NCBI GenBank assembly: GCA_942491525.1 | Contig: CALOBW010000055.1 | Coordinates: forward strand, 1-64,000 | Source: CAYWBU01 sp942491525 | Lineage (GTDB): Bacteria > Desulfobacterota > Desulfomonilia > UBA1062 | Direction of reading: 5' to 3' | DNA: 64,000 nt | Shown: piece after piece, positions 1 through 7,086 of the stretch | How positions within the stretch are numbered: the first letter of the stretch is position 1 | Layout of the letters: every line of letters begins with the position of its first letter | The notes under the pieces: generated by a model | What the model was told of the DNA's origin: nothing | What the model saw: the letters and a program-made list of their open reading frames with translations, nothing else | The model's database searches: none | Position numbers and translations under genes: made by a program

Positions 1-1
1 C

Positions 2-316
2 AAGCAGATCCCGACCCTGCTCTCAACCGGAGCCAAAGCCCTGCATCTGGGCAATGCCGTCGATATGGGTGATATCCTGCCCCAGGTGCCGCCAGATATC
101 CTGGCCTGCGGCAACCTGGACCCGGTGACCATCTTCAAACTGGGCACGCCCGCTGAGATCGAGGCCGGGACAATCGAGCTGCTGGAGCGTTTCGAGAAGT
201 ATCCCAACTTTGTGATCTCCTCGGGCTGCGACATTCCGCCGGGAACAGCAACCGCCTCAATCGACGCTTTTTTCAGCGCCCTGAGCAGATATAACGATCA
301 CAGATGCGGTAGGTGA
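2..316 (+). CDS. URO-D/MtaA-family methyltransferase, C-terminal part
   Basis: The reading frame is open from the window edge (first full codon at 2), so only about 104 C-terminal residues are seen. They match the end of the uroporphyrinogen-decarboxylase-like fold used by corrinoid:coenzyme M or corrinoid:tetrahydrofolate methyltransferases: an ACGNLDP strand, a variable helix, then the closing SSGCDIPPGT motif, where the Cys is typical of zinc-dependent MtaA/MtbA-type enzymes. Stop at 314-316 is 4 bp before the next URO-D gene, so it is the upstream member of the same operon. Its methyl donor cannot be told from this fragment; heme biosynthesis (HemE) is unlikely given the neighbours. Confidence 0.75.
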   Translation, partial: KQIPTLLSTGAKALHLGNAVDMGDILPQVPPDILACGNLDPVTIFKLGTPAEIEAGTIELLERFEKYPNFVISSGCDIPPGTATASIDAFFSALSRYNDHRCGR

Positions 317-320
317 CTCT

Positions 321-1400
321 ATGCGACTAAGCCAAAGTGATAATTTACTCAGGACACTCAGGAGAGAGGGCTTCGAACAGATCCCCTACGACATGCCCCT
401 GACATGGACCAAGCGTAAGGAGTTCATGCGCAGGAGGCCCCTCAGGAGCGTCACCTCCTACTACGGCCTCTCCCATCGGCTGAGCACCTGCATCTATCGG
501 CCGGGCTACAAAGGCGACGGCCGGCAGCTCTTCAGCCATATTGAGATACCTGAAAAGTTCAAAGTGGATGCTTTCGGGGTCGGCATGTCCTATGGTTCCA
601 AAGAGGCCTTCCACATGTGCCACTTCCACAGCCCCCTGGAGGGCGAAGGCACAACCATCGAGCAGGTCCAGAACTACAGGCTGCCGGACTTTATCCCGGG
701 AATGGAAATGCTGCTTAAACTATTCGTCAAATACTGCCACCATAAGGGCATTGCCGCCATGGGCGTCATGGATCAGACCATCTGGGAGAGAGCCTGGCTG
801 ATCAGAGGCATGAATGACCTGATGATGGACATGATGACAGGTGACGAGAAGGCTGCGGTCATCTTGGACAGGGTTACAGACCTGTCATGCAGAGCGGCGG
901 TGCTCATGGCCAGGAGCGGCCATGATATCATTGCCATCGGCGATGATGTCGGCATGCAGAGCTCGTTGATGATGAGTCCCAGGCTCTGGCGCAAATGGCT
1001 CAAACCGCGGCTCGCCAAGGTGATCAACACCATCCGCGAGATAAAACCCGATGCGCTGATTTTCTACCACTCCTGCGGCTTCATCGAACCCTTCATCCCG
1101 GACCTGATCGAGATTGGCGTAGATATCCTCAATCCGGTCCAGCCCGAGTGCATGGATTTCAAAGAGATTCACGCTAAGTACGGTGACCAGATCTCCTTCT
1201 GGGGCGGAATCGGAGCCCAGACAACCCTGCCCTTCGGCTCCCCTGAAGATGTGCGGGCCAGAGTGCGGGAGTTGGTTGAGATCTGCGGCGAGAGAGGTGG
1301 TCTGGTGGTCTCGCCGGCCCATGAGCTGAGCCCCGAGGTTCCATGGGTAAACCAGGAGGCCCTGCTTGATGAGATGCGCATCCTGAACAGGGAGTTATAG
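321..1400 (+). CDS. URO-D-family (corrinoid-type) methyltransferase
   Basis: A 359-aa protein of the uroporphyrinogen decarboxylase superfamily. Visible landmarks are an acidic GDDVG loop near residues 207-211, the YHSCG motif with H250 and C252 (the usual zinc ligands of MtaA-like methyltransferases), a WGGIGAQ strand, and a closing PAHELSPEVPWVN segment that is common in the non-heme members of this family. Known relatives move methyl groups between a corrinoid protein and a thiol or pterin. It lies between another URO-D gene and a third divergent one, followed by a corrinoid reactivase, which supports a B12-dependent methyl-transfer role rather than heme synthesis. The substrate is not determinable. 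Confidence 0.75.
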   Translation: MRLSQSDNLLRTLRREGFEQIPYDMPLTWTKRKEFMRRRPLRSVTSYYGLSHRLSTCIYRPGYKGDGRQLFSHIEIPEKFKVDAFGVGMSYGSKEAFHMCHFHSPLEGEGTTIEQVQNYRLPDFIPGMEMLLKLFVKYCHHKGIAAMGVMDQTIWERAWLIRGMNDLMMDMMTGDEKAAVILDRVTDLSCRAAVLMARSGHDIIAIGDDVGMQSSLMMSPRLWRKWLKPRLAKVINTIREIKPDALIFYHSCGFIEPFIPDLIEIGVDILNPVQPECMDFKEIHAKYGDQISFWGGIGAQTTLPFGSPEDVRARVRELVEICGERGGLVVSPAHELSPEVPWVNQEALLDEMRILNREL

Positions 1401-1402
1401 AC

Positions 1403-2644
1403 ATGGATATAAAGAGAGATCGAGAAATTGTCAGGGAGCTGGCCAAACAGGTAGTCGAGATCGCGGCCCTGCCCGAGCAGCAGGAGACAAAGCGCCTCTG
1501 GAAAGCTTTGAATCGGCTCGAACCTGAGCGTCCCATGGCCATCATGGATGAGATCCCGTGGCATGAGATGAATGTTAATGATGAGCTGACTGTTCTGAGT
1601 GAGGACTTTGTCTGTCAGATGTATGAAAGGATGCTGCGCCAGACCCTCTATGCCTGGAAACACATGCGGCTGGATCAGGTAGTCGAGCCGCTGGTCATGG
1701 TGCCTATCTCAATGGAACCGTTTGACTACGAAGACCTGGGCGTACCGATAGTCGAAACCACCCTGGCGTCGAATGAGGACAATGATGTTGTTTCGCACCA
1801 CTTTGAAGACCAGCTCCGGACTGAGGATGATCTGGAGAAGATTGCCTGCCCGAAGATTAGAATTAACCAGGAGTTTACCAAAAATTTTGTTGATCAGGTG
1901 AGCGAGATTTTTGACGGAATCCTTGAGGTTAGGCAGATTGGATGGGTTCCCTGGTGCACGCCCTGGGACCGGATTGCGGAAAGGCGCGGTGCTGAAAGTA
2001 TCCTGGCTGATCTTGCCGAACGCCCCGAATATACGCACAAGCTCATGCAGAAATATATGCAAGCCTATTTTGATCTGCTGGATCAATGTGAAGAGCTTGG
2101 AATAGTGACCAACGATCCAAACCTGGCTAATGGTGGTACCTATTGCGATGAACTGCCCGACCCGTCTGAGCAGACCATGTTCAACTCCGGCAAGCAGCTC
2201 TGGACCCATGGCATGGCGCAGATCTTTTCCGCTGTTTCGCCCCGCATGCATAAAAAATATGAAATAGAGTATATGAAACCCTGGTTTGAACGTTTCGGAC
2301 TGGTCTACTACGGCTGCTGTGAACCGCTGCACAATAAGATTAATATCCTGAGAGATATCCCCAACCTGCGAAAAATTTCCATGAGCCCCTGGGTTGATGT
2401 GGAGATTGGCGCCGAGAATATCGGCAGCGATTATGTCTTCTCGCGTAAACCCAACCCGGCCTTTGTGGCAACCCCCAGCTGGGATGCAGCGGAAGTTGAG
2501 AAGGACTTGAGGTCAACTCTTGAAAGCTGCAAGCGCCACGGTTGCCCGACCGAGTTTATCCTCAAAGATATCAGTACTGTGAACAATGAACCTAAGCGGC
2601 TCTGGGAGTGGGCCGATATTGCCAGAAGAGTTGTGAAGGGATAG
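1403..2644 (+). CDS. Divergent URO-D-like protein
   Basis: A 413-aa protein, longer and more divergent than its upstream neighbour but with URO-D-like architecture. A YGCCEPLHNK motif (C305, C306, H310 region) sits where other family members carry their zinc-binding His/Cys, and the tail has the alternating strand-helix pattern of the TIM barrel end. Its start overlaps no gene but uses an AGGGAG ribosome site lying inside the end of the previous gene, 2 bp away; the stop abuts the next ATG exactly. This tight packing argues for co-translation with the corrinoid reactivase. Family assignment is from motif recognition; catalytic activity on a specific methyl donor is inference. Confidence 0.65.
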   Translation: MDIKRDREIVRELAKQVVEIAALPEQQETKRLWKALNRLEPERPMAIMDEIPWHEMNVNDELTVLSEDFVCQMYERMLRQTLYAWKHMRLDQVVEPLVMVPISMEPFDYEDLGVPIVETTLASNEDNDVVSHHFEDQLRTEDDLEKIACPKIRINQEFTKNFVDQVSEIFDGILEVRQIGWVPWCTPWDRIAERRGAESILADLAERPEYTHKLMQKYMQAYFDLLDQCEELGIVTNDPNLANGGTYCDELPDPSEQTMFNSGKQLWTHGMAQIFSAVSPRMHKKYEIEYMKPWFERFGLVYYGCCEPLHNKINILRDIPNLRKISMSPWVDVEIGAENIGSDYVFSRKPNPAFVATPSWDAAEVEKDLRSTLESCKRHGCPTEFILKDISTVNNEPKRLWEWADIARRVVKG

Positions 2645-4027
2645 ATGAACTCATATAGAATCACTCTGCCGGGCAGATCGCAAACATTTGCAGCGGGCAC
2701 GCGCCTGAGTGACGCCCTGCTGGATATGGGCGTGCGCCTCAAGACCCCCTGCGGTGGCAAGGGAACCTGCGGCAAGTGCCGGGTCTACGTTAATGGAGAT
2801 GAGGTGCTGGCCTGCCGGACCTTTATCGATCAGGACCTGAATCTTAAAATCGGCGAGGAGTATGCCATTGAGAGCCGCCCTGCAGTTGTGATAGATCACC
2901 CCTGCGCGCTGGCCGTTGATATCGGCACCACAACAGTCAAGATATCCCTTGTTGAGCAGGATGGGACGAGTCATCCAGTGGATGCCTTCCTGAATCCCCA
3001 GCGCAGATACGGTGATGATGTTATCTCGCGTATCGCCGCCGCTGATGAACATGATCTGACCAGCCTAATTCGCGACCAGATCAAAGCTTCCATCGAGAGG
3101 CTGGACCTCAATATCGATTGTGTCACCTTTTCCGGCAACACCACCATGCTCTACCTGCTTTTCGGCTTGGAGGTGGCTCCACTGGGCCGCTCGCCGTTTA
3201 GAGCACCGCAGCGTGATTTCCATAATCTGTCTCTGGATATTGACGCCCAGATCCTGGCACTTCCGGTCCTGAGCGCCTTTGTGGGCGGCGACCTCATCGG
3301 TGGCCTGACCCTCTGTCACTCACGCGGATTTGAAAGCGGCGTCTTCTTCGTCGACCTGGGCACCAACGGCGAGATGTTCCTGATCAACCCTGAGGGTGAT
3401 ATTTTTGCAACATCCTGCGCCATGGGCCCGGCCCTTGAGGGAATGAACATCTCCTGCGGCATGACCGCCGAAGATGGCGCAATCACCCATGTCGCAAAAG
3501 AAAACGGCGAATTTGTCTACGAACAGCTCGGTTCAAATGATCCGGTCGGCATCAGCGGCACGGCCCTGATCGATCTGATCGCCCTACTGCTTGATGAGGG
3601 CAGTCTGGCTGCTAACGGTCGCCTGCCAGAGGATGTCCCCTTGAAAAACGGACTGACTGTCACCCAGAAGGATATCAGAAGTGTCCAGCTGGCCAAGGGC
3701 GCCAGCCTGGCGGCTGCGCTGAAACTGCTCCAGGAGTCAGAATGTAGGCTGGATGAAATTAAGCATGTCTTTATTGCCGGCGCCATCGGCGAACACCTCA
3801 ACATTGAAAACTTCAGGCGTCTGGGCTTTATTCCTGAATTCCCGGCTGCCGAGTACAGCTTCATCGGCAACACCAGCCTGCAGGCCGCAGAGCGCAGCTG
3901 CATGGATGCAGCGTTCCTGGCACGCGCCCACCGGTTGCGCGACTCTGTCCAGGAGGTGGCGCTCGGCTCAGACCTTGAGTTCCAGCAGCACTATGTGGAC
4001 TCTATGAAGTTTCCGGAGAGATCATGA
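2645..4027 (+). CDS. RACo-like ASKHA ATPase, reductive activator of corrinoid proteins
   Basis: The 460-aa protein starts with a plant-type [2Fe-2S] ferredoxin domain (C36, C42, C45, C57), followed by an actin-like ATPase domain with the phosphate motif DIGTTT at 92-97 and a second VDLGTNGE motif near residue 233. RACo proteins use ATP and reducing equivalents to return inactive Co(II) corrinoid methyl carriers to Co(I). Characterised members are around 600 residues with a linker between ferredoxin and ATPase; here the ATPase begins only about 35 residues after the last Cys, so this is a compact version. It is translationally coupled to the genes on both sides and fits the methyltransferase cluster. 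Confidence 0.85.
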   Translation: MNSYRITLPGRSQTFAAGTRLSDALLDMGVRLKTPCGGKGTCGKCRVYVNGDEVLACRTFIDQDLNLKIGEEYAIESRPAVVIDHPCALAVDIGTTTVKISLVEQDGTSHPVDAFLNPQRRYGDDVISRIAAADEHDLTSLIRDQIKASIERLDLNIDCVTFSGNTTMLYLLFGLEVAPLGRSPFRAPQRDFHNLSLDIDAQILALPVLSAFVGGDLIGGLTLCHSRGFESGVFFVDLGTNGEMFLINPEGDIFATSCAMGPALEGMNISCGMTAEDGAITHVAKENGEFVYEQLGSNDPVGISGTALIDLIALLLDEGSLAANGRLPEDVPLKNGLTVTQKDIRSVQLAKGASLAAALKLLQESECRLDEIKHVFIAGAIGEHLNIENFRRLGFIPEFPAAEYSFIGNTSLQAAERSCMDAAFLARAHRLRDSVQEVALGSDLEFQQHYVDSMKFPERS

Positions 4028-4659
4028 TCATTGATTCGATCTCTTTCAACCTGGATGAAGAGTTCCTTCTCGATATGATGCGGGTGCGGAACAACGGTGA
4101 GCTTGGGGACCGTTTGCTTGAACTTGGCCGGCAGGCGGTCGCTGTTGCCAGGCCCAAGGCGGCCTACCGTGAAGTTACGATAGATGAGCGTTCCGATGAT
4201 GGCCTGATAATTGATGGAGTGAAATTCCAAAGCCGCCTGCTGAGCGAAAACCTGCCCGAGAGAGCCTACTCCTTTGTGGCCACCTGCGGGACAGAACTTG
4301 AGGAGTGGAGCAGATCATTCTCTGACCTGCTGGAAAGTTTCTGGCTGGATGGCATCATGAATCTGGCGCTGGATGCGGCCGTCAGTGAACTTGAAAGCAG
4401 GCTCGGCTGGGCCCAGCTTTCCTGTATGAATCCCGGCGGACTGCCTGATTGGCCCTTGACCGAGCAGCGTCCCCTGTTTGACCTGCTTGGCGATACAAAC
4501 ATCGGCGTCAGCCTGACCGAGAGCTGCCTGCTGCTGCCCATGAAATCGGTCTCGGGTATCTACTACTATTCCGAAGAGCAGTTCTGCAACTGTCAGCTCT
4601 GTCCCCGTGAGAACTGCCCCGGCCGCAGGGTGCCGATGAAAGTTACGTCCACTCCCTGA
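4024..4659 (+). CDS. MetH activation-domain-like protein
   Basis: A 211-aa protein with the look of stand-alone vitamin-B12-dependent methionine synthase activation-domain proteins: an EVTIDE-like N-terminal segment, a LDAAVSELES helix, a MNPGG loop and a SVSGIYY strand, features of the AdoMet-binding reactivation fold. Such proteins occur with corrinoid methyltransferases or cobalamin-dependent MetH in anaerobes. The C-terminus carries four cysteines (C188, C190, C193, C198) just before a GRRVP motif, suggesting a metal or Fe-S site. The start overlaps the reactivase stop by the ATGA arrangement, and the 3' end overlaps the convergent exonuclease gene by 17 bp. Exact partner is unknown. Confidence 0.65.
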   Translation: MIIDSISFNLDEEFLLDMMRVRNNGELGDRLLELGRQAVAVARPKAAYREVTIDERSDDGLIIDGVKFQSRLLSENLPERAYSFVATCGTELEEWSRSFSDLLESFWLDGIMNLALDAAVSELESRLGWAQLSCMNPGGLPDWPLTEQRPLFDLLGDTNIGVSLTESCLLLPMKSVSGIYYYSEEQFCNCQLCPRENCPGRRVPMKVTSTP

Positions 4660-5275
4660 GCATCTTGTGCGCCGCGGCCTTGGGGGTGCGGGCCAGCTTC
4701 TGCATCAGCTCAAATGGCACGTCGCAGATCTGGAACTCATCCTCGATATCCCTGAGCATCTTGAGCCAGAGGCGGCCGGTCATCTCCGAGTCGGCCAGGG
4801 CGCGGTGGAAGCTGCCCTCGACGGGAATGTTGCGGTAGCGGATCAAGGTTTCCAGCTTGTGGTTGGGGGCCTTCTGGTAGAGGCGGCGGGCCGCCAGCAT
4901 GGAGCAGACGAAGCGGCCCGTGTAGTTGCGGTTGATGCGCTGCAGTTCGGCGTCCAGGAAGCGCTTGTCGAAGGAGGCGTTGTGGGCCACCAGGTCGAAA
5001 CCTGCAATGAAGTTGGCGAAGCTGTCCATGGCTTCGGCGCAGGGTGGGGCGTCCTTGATCATCTCATTGCTGATGCCGGTGTAGCTTTCGATGAAGGAGT
5101 TGATGCGCCGGCCAGGGTTCATCAGCTGCTGGAAGCGTCCGCTGATTTGACCGTCTTCAATTTTAACGGCGCCGATCTCGATGGCGCGGTCGCCATGGTC
5201 GGGCGAGAGGCCGGTGGTCTCAAAGTCCAGAACAATGACGTTATCGGCTCGGTTGATGTCTAATCTCTGCTGCAT
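4643..5275 (-). CDS. DnaQ-like 3'-5' exonuclease (DEDDh)
   Basis: A 210-aa exonuclease of the DEDDh superfamily. ExoI motif DFETTG is at about residues 17-22, ExoII HNASFDKRF near 98-106, and ExoIII HRALADSEMT contains the catalytic His and Asp. The length is that of stand-alone epsilon-like proteins rather than E. coli DnaQ (243 aa), and the typical C-terminal tail that binds the polymerase alpha subunit is not evident. It could serve as a replicative proofreading subunit or as a general DNA/RNA trimming exonuclease. The gene stands alone, convergent with the methyltransferase cluster, so context does not decide. Confidence 0.85.
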   Translation of the reverse strand: MQQRLDINRADNVIVLDFETTGLSPDHGDRAIEIGAVKIEDGQISGRFQQLMNPGRRINSFIESYTGISNEMIKDAPPCAEAMDSFANFIAGFDLVAHNASFDKRFLDAELQRINRNYTGRFVCSMLAARRLYQKAPNHKLETLIRYRNIPVEGSFHRALADSEMTGRLWLKMLRDIEDEFQICDVPFELMQKLARTPKAAAHKMLREWT

Positions 5276-5316
5276 GGATGCACCATAGCATCCGTTGGCA
5301 GAAAAGTTAATCGGCT

Positions 5317-5490
5317 TTAGCCTTTGCGGCCGTCGTCGCAGGGCTCGTCGCTGTCGGCCGCCCGGAAAGACTCGGCGCTCTGGGGCTGGGAGCAGGGTTC
5401 AAGCTTCTGCTCCTGCATTGGTCTGCCGCAGCAGGTGGTCGGAGTGCTGCTGGTTCTGCCGCACATGTCACAATGGAATTCTCTCTTCAT
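5317..5490 (-). CDS. Small cysteine-rich protein (57 aa)
   Basis: A 57-residue frame with an excellent ribosome site (AAAAGGAGAAGCATA directly before the ATG at 5490). The product begins MKREFHCDMCGR and holds a CxxC followed by a CC pair about ten residues later, resembling one zinc-ribbon knuckle pair, then an acidic polar tail with two more cysteines. No wider family is recognised. It lies between the L25 gene and the exonuclease on the same strand, 132 bp after L25, so it may share that transcript. The forward-strand frames over the same stretch have no comparable start signals. Confidence 0.6.
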   Translation of the reverse strand: MKREFHCDMCGRTSSTPTTCCGRPMQEQKLEPCSQPQSAESFRAADSDEPCDDGRKG

Positions 5491-5566
5491 TATGCTTCTC
5501 CTTTTAATTCAGATGATAATTTGATCAAGAGGGGTGCAGGGTATCTGGAACGATCTCCAATGATGA

Positions 5567-5605
5567 GGTGTCAGGCCTACACCTTGGCAGTGCGGGCCTG
5601 ACACC
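5567..5605. repeat. Inverted repeat of the GGTGTCAGGCC family
   Basis: Perfect 11-bp arms GGTGTCAGGCC (5567-5577) and GGCCTGACACC (5595-5605) enclose 17 bp, just downstream of the L25 stop. No T-run follows on either strand, so it is not a classical terminator, though it could stabilise the L25 mRNA end. The first 16 bp of this element recur in the repeat block at 16.6-16.9 kb and inside rtcB. Confidence 0.75.
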
Positions 5606-5622
5606 TGGCTGGTGCTAAGCGG

Positions 5623-6252
5623 TTACTCTTCGGCTGCCTCGGCGGCAGGCTCCTCTCCTTCGGTAGCCTCCGGCTCGATGCTGGCGGCACGGGTCGAGGT
5701 GACGCTGGCGATCACCCGGTCAAGCTGGGAGTTGGTCAGGCGCGTGTTAGGGGGCAGCTTGAGGTCGGTGGCGTGAATGGAGTCATCCATTGACTTGATC
5801 AGGTCCAGGTCGGCCTCCAGCTGTTGCGGGATGGCTGATGCGTTGCACTTGATGAAGATGGTGACCGTCTCCTGGTTGACCTTGGCCTTGCCGGCCTCAA
5901 CCAGGGGAGATGTGCCGGTCAGGACTACCGGGACCTCAACTTTGATGCGGTCTTTGAGGGTCACCTTCTGGAAGTCGATATAGGTGATCTTGCCGGTCAG
6001 GCTGTTGCGCTGAACGCTGTGGACCAGCACGTTGTAGGATTTTGTGCCTACGGTGGTCTTGATGATGTGGGTGCTCTGGGACTGTTTGTAGATCGGCTCA
6101 AATTCGCGGGCATTGATCTGGATGGGCACGCTCTCCATGCCCTTGCCGCAGATGGCGCCGGGCAGGATGCCCTCTCTTCTAAGTGCGCGGACCTTTTTCT
6201 TGCGCAGATCCCTGGGTTCCAACGTGAGGCTCAGTGTCTCTTGGGTCGTCAT
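5623..6252 (-). CDS. rplY: 50S ribosomal protein L25/general stress protein Ctc
   Basis: A 209-aa long-form L25 (CTC type), which binds 5S rRNA in the large ribosomal subunit. The N-terminal L25 domain runs through the RRxGxLPGAICG segment and the TYIDFQKV strand to about residue 95; the C-terminal beta domain with GTSPLVEAGK and the IPQQLEADLD signature follows; the tail is acidic and Glu/Ala-rich, as usual in this family. An AAAAGGAGGATTT ribosome site precedes the ATG, and a strong sigma70-like promoter lies 46 bp upstream. In many bacteria the gene is paired with pth or prs; here it is not. Confidence 0.95.
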   Translation of the reverse strand: MTTQETLSLTLEPRDLRKKKVRALRREGILPGAICGKGMESVPIQINAREFEPIYKQSQSTHIIKTTVGTKSYNVLVHSVQRNSLTGKITYIDFQKVTLKDRIKVEVPVVLTGTSPLVEAGKAKVNQETVTIFIKCNASAIPQQLEADLDLIKSMDDSIHATDLKLPPNTRLTNSQLDRVIASVTSTRAASIEPEATEGEEPAAEAAEE

Positions 6253-6297
6253 AAATCCTCCTTTTCTGGGTCATGAAAAATAAAAAACAATGCTATA

Positions 6298-6326
6298 AAT
6301 ATACTGTTGGCGCGTGTTGAAGTCAA
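6298..6326 (-). promoter_or_regulatory. Sigma70-type promoter of rplY
   Basis: On the minus strand TTGACT (6321-6326) and TATATT (6298-6303) are separated by exactly 17 bp, each 5 of 6 matches to consensus, and lie correctly placed for rplY. Confidence 0.7.
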
Positions 6327-6363
6327 TCAGCTTCCAAGATCATCTGCGCTCAGGACTCAAGCC

Positions 6364-6392
6364 TTGACATTTTTTAGCCCCATCTATATCTT
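6364..6392 (+). promoter_or_regulatory. Sigma70-type promoter of greA
   Basis: TTGACA at 6364-6369 and TATCTT at 6387-6392 with 17-bp spacing, about 60 bp before the greA start. Confidence 0.65.
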
Positions 6393-6452
6393 ACAGCGGC
6401 AATACCGGTGGTCCAGACTGCTGGTATTTTTTATTTCATGCTGGAGAAGATT

Positions 6453-6926
6453 ATGAAACGTCACCCAATGACAAAAGCCGGACATGCAGCTCTGAGGGAA
6501 GAGCTTCACTATTTGAAGAGTGTCGAGAGACCCAAGATTGTGGATGCCATCGAAGAGGCCCGCGGCCATGGCGATCTCTCTGAGAATGCCGAATATCAGT
6601 ATGCCAAGGAGCGTCAGGGGTTCATTGAGAGCCGCATTCAGGAGCTGGACGGCAAGCTTGCCGCCGCCGATGTGATCGACACGACCCGTCTGCCCGACGA
6701 CCGCGTCGTTTTCGGCACCAAGGTTGTGCTCTGCAATGTGGACACCGAAGAGGAGATCTCCTACCAGATCGTGGGTGTGGATGAGTCGGATATCAAGGCC
6801 GGCAAGATCTCGGTGGAGTCGCCGATTGCCAAGGCTCTGATCGGCAAGAAGCTGGATGATCTGGTCGTGGTCAGCACCCCCAACGGCGAGCGCGAATATG
6901 AGGTCTTGGAGATCCTTGTCGACTAG
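6453..6926 (+). CDS. greA: Transcription elongation factor GreA
   Basis: A 157-aa GreA that rescues backtracked RNA polymerase by stimulating transcript cleavage. The coiled-coil tip motif GDLSENAEYQ with its acidic residues is present around residues 40-50, and the C-terminal FKBP-like domain ends with the usual IGKKLDDLV and VLEI segments. I chose the ATG at 6453 because GGAGAAG precedes it and MKRHPMTKAG matches the family start; a longer frame from 6408 has no ribosome site. The gene is monocistronic, between its own promoter and a hairpin terminator. Confidence 0.96.
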   Translation: MKRHPMTKAGHAALREELHYLKSVERPKIVDAIEEARGHGDLSENAEYQYAKERQGFIESRIQELDGKLAAADVIDTTRLPDDRVVFGTKVVLCNVDTEEEISYQIVGVDESDIKAGKISVESPIAKALIGKKLDDLVVVSTPNGEREYEVLEILVD

Positions 6927-6951
6927 AATAGTGCCTGTATTTCTACAATAT

Positions 6952-6993
6952 GCGGCTCGTAGGTGATAAACCTGCGGGCCGTCTTGCTTTTTT
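6952..6993 (+). terminator. Rho-independent terminator of greA
   Basis: A 12-13 bp stem (GCGGCTCGTAGGT with its partner ACCTGCGGGCCGT, allowing G-U pairs) around a GATAA loop, followed by CTTGCTTTTTT. Confidence 0.8.
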
Positions 6994-7086
6994 GGCTGAA
7001 ATTAGCTAGGTTCTTGCCCGAGAGGTTTCTGTTTGCCACTAGCCCGGGAGGCTGCACCCCTTATTAAATGGAGATATGAGGAATAT

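Noticed and set aside
5295..5524. Forward-strand frames of 66-70 aa near L25
   Set aside because: They lack ribosome sites and overlap the well-supported 57-aa gene on the other strand.
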